From Candidatus Merdenecus merdavium (GTDB lineage: Bacteria > Bacillota > Clostridia > Lachnospirales > Lachnospiraceae), in contig DVLR01000209.1 of the NCBI GenBank assembly GCA_018715425.1, positions 1 through 12,242 of the forward strand: 12,242 nt of DNA, read 5' to 3'. The notes beneath the pieces are model-generated. The model saw only the letters and a program-made list of their open reading frames with translations, did no database searches and had not been told where the DNA came from. Positions 8,232-12,242 of this stretch are shown in pieces; position 1 is the stretch's first letter, and each line of letters begins with the position of its first letter. A program made the position numbers and the translations under genes.

Positions 8232-8271
8232 AAAAGTGGCTTATCATTTCAGCAGGTGATAAGCCACTTTT
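8232..8271 (+). terminator. Intrinsic terminator before the feoA promoter
   Basis: Perfect 15-bp stem (8232-8246 with 8257-8271, arms AAAAGTGGCTTATCA and its complement) around a 10-base loop, with the T-run at the end of the right arm and further T-rich bases after it. It ends nrdD and/or the putative small RNA, insulating the feo operon. Confidence 0.85.
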
Positions 8272-8322
8272 GTTATGAGATTTTTGCTTTTTAAAAGGTA
8301 CAATCTAGAGAGCTAATTGGTA

Positions 8323-8351
8323 TTGACAATCATTATCTGAAGGAGTAAGAT
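8323..8351 (+). promoter_or_regulatory. Predicted feoA promoter
   Basis: A consensus -35 TTGACA (8323-8328), a 17-base spacer and TAAGAT (8346-8351). The start would be near 8358, about 45 bases before the feoA ATG. The -35 is overlapped by a Fur-type box and a second box lies just downstream of the start. Confidence 0.75.
8324..8338. promoter_or_regulatory. Fur-type box 1 over the feoA -35
   Basis: TGACAATCATTATCT matches the 7-1-7 Fur consensus TGATAATNATTATCA at all but two positions, counting the free centre base as a match. Its position over the -35 fits repression when Fe(II) is plentiful. No fur gene is in the window. Confidence 0.7.
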
Positions 8352-8362
8352 TAAGATGTAAA

Positions 8363-8377
8363 TGATATTCAATATCA
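8363..8377. promoter_or_regulatory. Fur-type box 2 downstream of the feoA start
   Basis: TGATATTCAATATCA is a perfect 7-1-7 inverted repeat and differs from the Fur consensus at only two symmetrical positions. It is centred 39 bases from box 1, on the other side of the predicted transcription start. Confidence 0.7.
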
Positions 8378-8403
8378 GATTAAAAATGTAAGGAGTGATA
8401 TAC

Positions 8404-8616
8404 ATGCCATTATCATTTGTAAAGTTAGGAGAAACAAAAAGAATTGCTTCGCTAAAAGGAAAAGATAGCGTGAAAAGACATCTACAAGATATCGGATTTA
8501 ATCAAGGTGAAGAAGTAAAGTTACTTTCTGAAAATGAAAGTGGATTAATTTTACTGATAAAAGGTGTGCGTATCGCACTGAACAGAAGCTTAGCAGAAAA
8601 AATAATCGTGGAATAA
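8404..8616 (+). CDS. feoA: FeoA family protein (first copy)
   Basis: Small SH3-like protein (70 aa) of the ferrous iron uptake system, thought to bind or modulate FeoB on the cytoplasmic side. The FeoA pattern is clear: LGETKRIASL near the start, then the conserved core with HLQDIGFNQGEEVKLL and a C-terminal LIKGVRIALNRSLAEKIIV. The start is the ATG at 8404, with AAGGAG (8390-8395) 8 bases before it; a GTG at 8395 lies inside the ribosome site and cannot be the start. First gene of feoA-feoA-feoB, 15 bases before the second copy. Regulation by iron is expected from the two Fur-type boxes upstream. Tandem feoA genes of this kind are common in Clostridia, and why two are needed is not settled. 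Confidence 0.92.
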   Translation: MPLSFVKLGETKRIASLKGKDSVKRHLQDIGFNQGEEVKLLSENESGLILLIKGVRIALNRSLAEKIIVE

Positions 8617-8631
8617 AAAGGAGAGAGAAGC

Positions 8632-8850
8632 ATGACTTTGCAGGAACTACGTCCAGGACAAGAGGGCACAGTGGTATCCATTGGTGTGAGGGGAGCTTTA
8701 AAGAGAAGAATTATGGACATGGGAGTTACTCCTGGAACTGTAATTAAAGTAATTAAGGTCGCACCTCTTGGAGATCCCATTGAAGTAAACATTAGAGGAT
8801 ATGAGTTGAGTTTAAGAAAAGATGAAGCAGCACAAATAGAAATGAAGTAA
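8632..8850 (+). CDS. feoA: FeoA family protein (second copy)
   Basis: A second FeoA SH3-like protein (72 aa), closer to the classical type: LRPGQEGTVVSI, then RRIMDMGVTPGTVIKVIKVAPLGDPIEVNIRGYELSLRKDEA, which is the standard FeoA signature. It is clearly diverged from the first copy, so this is not a recent duplication. AAAAGGAG (8616-8623) overlaps the upstream stop codon and lies 8 bases before the ATG, so translation of the two is probably coupled. It is followed by a 76-base gap containing a hairpin and an operator-like repeat before feoB, unlike the tight spacing between the two feoA genes. It probably works with FeoB at the membrane's inner face. Confidence 0.94.
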   Translation: MTLQELRPGQEGTVVSIGVRGALKRRIMDMGVTPGTVIKVIKVAPLGDPIEVNIRGYELSLRKDEAAQIEMK

Positions 8851-8876
8851 CAGAGCCGCAAGATTATGGGCTCTGT
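8850..8876 (+). terminator. Hairpin between feoA2 and feoB (weak terminator/attenuator)
   Basis: A perfect 8-bp stem ACAGAGCC/GGCTCTGT (8850-8857 with 8869-8876) with an 11-base loop, followed by AAAATTTT rather than a proper U-run. It begins at the last base of the feoA2 stop. It may let only part of the transcripts reach feoB, or mark a processing site. Confidence 0.5.
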
Positions 8877-8892
8877 AAAATTTTCAGAATAA

Positions 8893-8908
8893 GTTAGAGT
8901 GCTCTAAC
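8893..8908. promoter_or_regulatory. Operator copy 2, GTTAGAG-TG-CTCTAAC
   Basis: Near-perfect 16-bp palindrome with 7-bp arms, containing GTTAG-N6-CTAAC as at 8161. It ends 6 bases before the feoB ribosome site; another half-site, TTAG, follows at 8912. There is no good promoter here, so it would act as a roadblock, or as an RNA hairpin close to the ribosome site. Confidence 0.5.
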
Positions 8909-8926
8909 CAATTAGGGAGGAAAAAA

Positions 8927-10993
8927 ATGGATTTAAGGATTGCGCTCGCAGGAAATCCAAACTGTGGGAAAACAACATTATTCAATGAATTAACTGGATC
9001 TAAACAGCATGTTGGAAACTGGCCAGGTGTTACAGTAGACAAGAAAGAAGGTACATACAAAAAAGATAAAGACATTGTGATCTTGGACTTACCAGGTATC
9101 TATTCCCTGTCACCCTATTCAGCAGAAGAAATAGTAGCAAGAGATTATATAGCAAAAGAAAGACCAGATGCTTTAATCAATATCGTAGATGGTACTAGTA
9201 TAGAAAGAAATCTATATTTAACGCTTCAAATTATGGAGACTCAGGTTCCTACAGTCATTGCAATTAACATGATGGATGAGGTAGAAGCAAGAGGAGATTC
9301 TATTGACTGCAATAAAATTTCAAAGATGTTAGGTGTTCCAGTTGTTCCTATCGTTGCAAGAAGCGGTAAAGGAATACATGAACTCATGAAAGTGGCAGCA
9401 GAAGTAGGTAAGAAACCTCAAAAGTCTATTATGAAAGAGATTTATAGTTCTTCTATATTGGATGGTATTGAACAAGTAAAAACAATCTTAGATGAGCCAC
9501 AAAGTTCTGATAGAGATTGGAGAGCTATCAAGATTGTAGAAGGAGATGAAATTCTTCTACAAAATCTATCAAAGGATAAGAAAGAAAAAGTAGATCAGGT
9601 TATTAGTGAAATAGAAAAAGAGATACCTGACGTAGAATCTGAAATTGCAGACCAACGTTACAAATATATTTCAAAAATCGTAAAAGCAGCAGTGAAAAAG
9701 AAACATGTGGGCCATGTAGAGACAAAATCAGACAAACTTGATAAAATTTTAACAAATAAGTTTTTGGCTTTACCTTTATTTGCAGTTATCATGTATTTCA
9801 TGTTTTCTATAACTTTTGGTGAAAAAGTCTTATTTGTACTTCCAGGACCAGGAGTTTGGTTACAAGACCTCGTTGTTAATTTTTGGGAAGGTCCATTAAC
9901 ATCCTTTATCGTAAATGGAATTACTAGCCTTGGTGCATCAGAATGGGCGATCTCCTTGGTGGAAAGTGGAATTCTAGCAGGACTTGGTGGTGTTGTTTCC
10001 TTCTTGCCACAGATTCTAATTCTTTTCTTACTCATGTCTGTATTAGAAGATAGTGGTTATATGGCTAGAGTAGCATTCGTAATGGATAGAATTTTCCGTA
10101 AATTCGGTTTATCTGGAAGATCTTTTATTCCTTTATTAATGGGATTTGGTTGCTCAGTGCCAGCTATGATGGCAACAAGAACCTTGGAAAGTGAAAAAGA
10201 TAGAAGACTTACCCTGATTATAACTCCATTTATGTCATGTGGTGCAAAGCTTCCGATTTATTTAATGTTCGCAGCAACCCTATTTCCTAATAGTAACCAG
10301 ACATGGATTTTATTTAGTATTTATTTCCTAGGTATGGCAACCGCTGTTATAGTGGGAATTATTTTAAATAAGACCATGTTTAAAGGTGGTGAATCTAACT
10401 TTATCATGGAATTGCCTCAATATAGAATTCCAACATTAAAAAGTGTCTTCATTCATGGATGGGAAAAAGTAAAAGGTTTTGCAATCAAAGCGGGAACGAT
10501 TATTTTTGCATCAACGGTATTAATTTGGTTATTATCTAGTTTTTCTTTTACTCTCGAGTACTTACCAGAAGAGGAAATGAATCGTAGTATTATTGCACAG
10601 ATCGGTAAAGTATTACAATTTATTTTCGTTCCGCTAGGTTTTGGAAACGACTGGAGACCAGTTGTTGGTACATTGACTGGATTTATTGCTAAAGAAAACA
10701 TTGTATCAACCTTTGCAGTGCTATTTAATGCAGCAGAAGGCGTAGCAGATGCAGCAATGGAAGGAGCAGCAGCACTTCCAGGTGTAGCGGATGTATTTAC
10801 AAAAGTATCAGCTTATTCTTATATGGCTTTTAACTTATTATGTATGCCTTGTTTTGCAGCTGTAGGTGCTCTGAGAAAAGAGATGGGATCACTGAAGTGG
10901 ACATTTAAAGCCATAGGAATTCAAATGGCAGTTGCCTATATCGTGGCATTTTGTATCAACATAATAGGTAATTTACTAGTAATGATATTTTGA
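8927..10993 (+). CDS. feoB: Ferrous iron transporter FeoB
   Basis: Fe(II) uptake protein of the cytoplasmic membrane with a cytoplasmic G domain. The N-terminal GTPase has G1 GNPNCGKT (9-16), G2 Thr36, G3 DLPG (54-57) and G4 NMMD (114-117), followed by the GDI-like helical region to about 260. The membrane part starts near 280 and carries the paired gate motifs: GFGCSVP (406-412, Cys409) and MSCGAKLP (436-443, Cys438), then a late Cys639-Met-Pro-Cys642 pair in a membrane segment. At 688 aa it is somewhat shorter than E. coli FeoB (773) but usual for Firmicutes. The ATG at 8927 follows AGGGAGG and an A-run. It is third in feoA-feoA-feoB and is presumably induced by iron limitation. Confidence 0.97.
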   Translation: MDLRIALAGNPNCGKTTLFNELTGSKQHVGNWPGVTVDKKEGTYKKDKDIVILDLPGIYSLSPYSAEEIVARDYIAKERPDALINIVDGTSIERNLYLTLQIMETQVPTVIAINMMDEVEARGDSIDCNKISKMLGVPVVPIVARSGKGIHELMKVAAEVGKKPQKSIMKEIYSSSILDGIEQVKTILDEPQSSDRDWRAIKIVEGDEILLQNLSKDKKEKVDQVISEIEKEIPDVESEIADQRYKYISKIVKAAVKKKHVGHVETKSDKLDKILTNKFLALPLFAVIMYFMFSITFGEKVLFVLPGPGVWLQDLVVNFWEGPLTSFIVNGITSLGASEWAISLVESGILAGLGGVVSFLPQILILFLLMSVLEDSGYMARVAFVMDRIFRKFGLSGRSFIPLLMGFGCSVPAMMATRTLESEKDRRLTLIITPFMSCGAKLPIYLMFAATLFPNSNQTWILFSIYFLGMATAVIVGIILNKTMFKGGESNFIMELPQYRIPTLKSVFIHGWEKVKGFAIKAGTIIFASTVLIWLLSSFSFTLEYLPEEEMNRSIIAQIGKVLQFIFVPLGFGNDWRPVVGTLTGFIAKENIVSTFAVLFNAAEGVADAAMEGAAALPGVADVFTKVSAYSYMAFNLLCMPCFAAVGALRKEMGSLKWTFKAIGIQMAVAYIVAFCINIIGNLLVMIF

Positions 10994-10996
10994 ATA

Positions 10997-11005
10997 TGAT
11001 ATAAT
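10997..11005 (+). promoter_or_regulatory. Predicted extended -10 promoter after feoB
   Basis: TGATATAAT, a perfect TGnTATAAT extended -10, starts only 4 bases after the feoB stop. No good -35 is visible. It lies in an imperfect inverted repeat (10995-11009, ATGAT...ATCAT). The start would be near 11011, at the first base of a structured RNA segment. Confidence 0.5.
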
Positions 11006-11010
11006 CATAA

Positions 11011-11135
11011 GACAGGTTGTAAAGGTTTCCCTTACTTAGTACGCTGTCAGATGAGTTAGGAGGATGACACGTCAGATAAAGAGATATGAGTGTCATCCTT
11101 TGCCTATTTTTATAGGATTTAAATAGGCAAATTTT
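11011..11135 (+). ncRNA. Putative structured leader RNA/attenuator after feoB
   Basis: Four nested or successive helices can be drawn: GACAG (11011-11015) with CTGTC (11044-11048); inside it GTAAAGG with CCCTTAC around a three-base loop; then AGGATGACAC (11061-11070) with GTGTCATCCT (11090-11099); then the terminator stem 11099-11131. With a promoter at its 5' end and a terminator at its 3' end it may be a short RNA or a leader controlling the Cys-rich membrane protein gene 54 bases further on. It could also be only the feoB 3' region. I do not recognise a known riboswitch. Confidence 0.35.
11099..11135 (+). terminator. Intrinsic terminator downstream of feoB
   Basis: Perfect 11-bp stem TTTGCCTATTT (11099-11109) with AAATAGGCAAA (11121-11131), an 11-base loop and then TTTT. 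It directly follows, and shares one base with, the 10-bp hairpin at 11061-11099. It separates feoABC-type genes from the small Cys-rich gene. Confidence 0.75.
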
Positions 11136-11188
11136 ATATCATATAGAGTTTCGTAAACATCTAAAGTTTTTTGAAAGGAGAGATAGAT

Positions 11189-11347
11189 ATGGTTATTGAT
11201 ATTATTATAGGTGTAGGAGTAGCTGCAATTGTCATAGGGATAATAGCTAAAAAGGTATATGATAGTAAGACAGGAAAGGAAAAGGGATGTTGTGGATGCA
11301 ATGGATGTTCGGCAAGTTCTTCTTGTGAGAAAGAAGAGAAAGCCTAA
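11189..11347 (+). CDS. FeoB-associated Cys-rich membrane protein
   Basis: A 52-aa protein with the typical layout of the FeoB-associated Cys-rich family. It has one N-terminal membrane helix (about residues 2-20, all Ile/Val/Gly/Ala), a short basic stretch (KKVYDSKTGKEK), then a Cys cluster GCCGCNGC at 33-40 plus Cys46, and an acidic tail. AAAGGAG (11174-11180) lies 8 bases before the ATG. The Cys-rich tail could bind Fe(II) or help in iron delivery at the inner membrane face, a role comparable to FeoC, but this has not been settled for the family. It lies just behind feoB, separated by a terminator, and may be expressed partly independently. It is too short for a 60-residue cutoff. Confidence 0.9.
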   Translation: MVIDIIIGVGVAAIVIGIIAKKVYDSKTGKEKGCCGCNGCSASSSCEKEEKA

Positions 11348-11413
11348 TATTCTATGGACTATTATGCCTATATCGTTTAAGATGATATACAAAGACGTTA
11401 GGAGGTAAAGATA

Positions 11414-11773
11414 TTGTATGAATCAGGTGAAAATTATTTAGAAACAATTCTAGTTTTAGGAAACCGAAATGGAAATGTGAGATCTATAGATGTGGCACGA
11501 GAGCTAAACTTTAGTAAACCTAGTGTAAGTCGTGCCATGAGCATATTAAAAGAAGATGGCTATATTGAAATTGATACAAATGGTTCTATTTTACTTACAG
11601 ATAAAGGAAGAAAAAAGGCCAATAGTATTTATGAACGCCATAAATTGCTTACTAAATTCTTAATAGATGTGGCAAAGGTTTCTGAAGAATTAGCAGAAGA
11701 AGATGCTTGTAAAATGGAACATATTATTAGTGAAGAAGTTTTTTCTGGAATTAAAGAGTTTATGAAGAAATAA
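11414..11773 (+). CDS. Small DtxR/MntR-family metal-dependent regulator
   Basis: Transcription factor that binds DNA when loaded with Fe(II) or Mn(II). The 119-aa protein has an N-terminal winged helix (recognition region about 24-51, IDVARELNFSKPSVSRAM) and a short metal-binding dimerisation domain, without the C-terminal SH3 domain of full-length DtxR/IdeR. By alignment by eye, the metal residues are Glu10, His76, Cys99, Glu102 and His103. Cys99 in DACKMEH matches DtxR DEACRWEH (Cys102) rather than the Glu of MntR, which points to iron sensing. The position of DtxR Met10 or MntR Asp8 is Asn7. The start is TTG at 11414 with AGGAGG (11400-11405) 8 bases upstream; the nearby ATG is out of frame. 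It lies 66 bases after the Cys-rich gene and likely controls this locus. Confidence 0.92.
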   Translation: MYESGENYLETILVLGNRNGNVRSIDVARELNFSKPSVSRAMSILKEDGYIEIDTNGSILLTDKGRKKANSIYERHKLLTKFLIDVAKVSEELAEEDACKMEHIISEEVFSGIKEFMKK

Positions 11774-11788
11774 TATGTTTTTTGGAAG

Positions 11789-11805
11789 ATGAGAAACATT
11801 CTCAT
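11789..11805 (+). terminator. Small hairpin after the DtxR-like gene (weak)
   Basis: Perfect 7-bp stem ATGAGAA/TTCTCAT with a three-base loop (ACA), 15 bases after the stop. No U-run follows, so it is a weak terminator at best. Confidence 0.3.
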
Positions 11806-11813
11806 GTGATCCA

Positions 11814-11842
11814 TTGTTCGTCTTATTGTTTTATGTTATAGT
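11814..11842 (+). promoter_or_regulatory. Predicted promoter of the DUF2325 gene
   Basis: TTGTTC (11814-11819), a 17-base spacer and TATAGT (11837-11842). The -10 sits in the inverted repeat GTTATA-GT-TATAAC (11835-11848). The start would be near 11850, just before operator copy 3. Confidence 0.6.
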
Positions 11843-11852
11843 TATAACACGA

Positions 11853-11868
11853 GTTAGCATAAGCTAAT
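11853..11868. promoter_or_regulatory. Operator copy 3, GTTAG-N6-CTAAT
   Basis: GTTAG, CATAAG, CTAAT: an inverted repeat (TTAGC-ATAA-GCTAA) with the same six-base spacing as copies 1 and 2. Like copy 1, it starts 7-10 bases after a predicted -10, the position of a classical repressor operator. It shares GTTAGCA with copy 1. Confidence 0.55.
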
Positions 11869-11909
11869 TAAAGTTGAAAAGTATAGCAGGAAATAATAGG
11901 AGGTGCTTT

Positions 11910-12191
11910 ATGAGTATTGTAATCGTTGGAGGCCATGATAGAATGGTTTGTCGGTATAAAGAAATATGTAAATCATATCGTTGTAAGGCGAAAGTGTTTA
12001 CACAAATGTCAGGAGATCTAAAAAAGCAACTAGGAACACCAGATGTGATTATTTTATTTACCAATACTGTTTCTCATAAAATGGTCATCAGTACAGTATC
12101 AGAAGCAAAAAAAGGAAACATTACAGTTCTTAGAAGTCATAGTAGCAGTGGATCTGCTCTCACTCATTTATTAGAAGGACTATCTGTATAA
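11910..12191 (+). CDS. DUF2325 domain protein of the iron locus
   Basis: A 93-aa cytoplasmic protein consisting of little more than a DUF2325 domain. It begins MSIVIVGGHDRM, a Rossmann-like first strand with a GGH turn, and has cysteines at 14, 20 and 25, a second conserved segment TNTVSHKM (51-58, His56) and a SHSSSGSALTHLLE end. The His and Cys residues could bind a metal, but the domain's function is not known. The ATG at 11910 is chosen over an in-frame earlier start at 11874 because AGGAGG (11898-11903) lies 6 bases upstream and homology starts there. It appears to have its own promoter with a copy of the operator shared with feoB and the putative small RNA, suggesting membership of the same metal regulon. 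Similar genes occur near feo clusters in Clostridia, as I recall. Confidence 0.85.
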   Translation: MSIVIVGGHDRMVCRYKEICKSYRCKAKVFTQMSGDLKKQLGTPDVIILFTNTVSHKMVISTVSEAKKGNITVLRSHSSSGSALTHLLEGLSV

Positions 12192-12242
12192 TATACCAAG
12201 AGACATAAAGTAAGATAAAAACTACAAGGTTGTGGAGACACA

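Larger units (their letters stand above)
8160..8275 (+). ncRNA. Putative iron-responsive small RNA (about 115 nt)
   Basis: A promoter with an operator at its start point and an intrinsic terminator bracket about 115 non-coding bases. Within it, CTCCTTTT (8210-8217) is complementary to AAAAGGAG Shine-Dalgarno sequences. A hairpin with a GAGA loop (8213-8221 with 8226-8236; GGCC paired to GGCT plus an A/U arm) uses the first bases of the terminator's left arm, so the two structures compete. It could be a trans-acting RNA like those of bacterial iron-sparing responses, a leader subject to attenuation, or merely the nrdD 3' end. No known RNA family is recognised. Confidence 0.35.
8046..8403. other. 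Regulatory region nrdD / feoA
   Basis: No protein gene fits in these 358 bases. In order they hold a 5-bp stem just after nrdD (GTCTC/GAGAC, no U-run, probably meaningless), a promoter with a GTTAG-N6-CTAAC operator, a possible small RNA ending in an intrinsic terminator, and the feoA promoter flanked by two Fur-type boxes. The terminator at 8232-8271 is also the first plausible 3' end for nrdD. Confidence 0.7.

Noticed and set aside
8395..8403. GTG at 8395 as the feoA start
   Set aside because: It lies inside the AAGGAG ribosome site, which is correctly placed for the ATG at 8404.
8502..8861. 119-codon minus-strand frame
   Set aside because: Antisense shadow of the two feoA genes, which are recognisable families.
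11057..11129. Short frame starting at the ATG at 11064 after AGGAGG
   Set aside because: There is no spacing between the purine run and the ATG, and the frame overlaps two strong hairpins.
11011..11135. Known riboswitch (for example NiCo or yybP-ykoY)
   Set aside because: I do not see the conserved core sequences of these classes; the structure is reported without a family name.
11093..11392. 99-codon minus-strand frame
   Set aside because: It is antisense to the recognisable FeoB-associated Cys-rich gene and overlaps the terminator; no ribosome site.
11874..11909. Earlier in-frame start for the DUF2325 gene
   Set aside because: The AGGAGG ribosome site at 11898-11903 lies within this extension, and the recognisable domain begins at the ATG at 11910.

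Overview
The window looks like chromosomal DNA of a low-GC, anaerobic Firmicute, most likely a member of Clostridia (Lachnospiraceae or a relative). The grounds are A/T-rich codon use, AGGAGG-type ribosome binding sites, two TTG starts, an anaerobic class III ribonucleotide reductase, a tandem feoA-feoA-feoB cluster with a FeoB-associated Cys-rich protein, and a heterodimeric ABC exporter of the BmrCD/TM287-288 type. I see no mobile element, CRISPR array, rRNA or tRNA. The species is not identified.

Left part (1-3847). A heterodimeric ABC exporter is encoded by two genes that overlap by one base. The first is cut by the window edge: its frame stays open to base 3, so the ATG at 57 is internal. 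The two ATPase domains complement each other; the first has a degenerate Walker A, Walker B and H-loop, the second a degenerate signature (LSQGQ). A likely 59-residue hydrophilic protein (3610-3789) follows, then a strong, apparently bidirectional terminator (3800-3845) shared with the convergent asnA.

Middle part (3848-8045). asnA (ammonia-dependent asparagine synthetase) lies on the minus strand with its own extended -10 promoter. A Mn/Fe superoxide dismutase and nrdD (anaerobic ribonucleotide reductase, with TTG start) are on the plus strand. nrdD has a perfect 17-bp palindrome over its probable -10, and no nrdG activase gene lies beside it.

Right part (8046-12242) is an iron locus: feoA, feoA, feoB, a FeoB-associated Cys-rich membrane protein too short for routine ORF calling, a small DtxR/MntR-family metalloregulator with a DtxR-like Cys-Glu-His metal motif, and a DUF2325 protein. 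Two good Fur-type 7-1-7 boxes flank the feoA transcription start. A separate 16-bp inverted repeat, GTTAG-N6-CTAA(C/T), occurs three times: at a putative start site 5' of feoA, just before the feoB ribosome binding site, and at the putative start site of the DUF2325 gene. I infer that it is the operator of the local DtxR-like protein, giving the locus two layers of metal control.

Two short stretches look like RNA units with their own promoter and intrinsic terminator: about 8160-8275, between nrdD and feoA, and about 11011-11135, between feoB and the Cys-rich gene. The first carries the shared operator and an anti-Shine-Dalgarno stretch, so it could be an iron-responsive small RNA; the second could be a structured leader or attenuator. 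These RNA proposals, and the assignment of the DtxR-like operator, are inferences from sequence alone.
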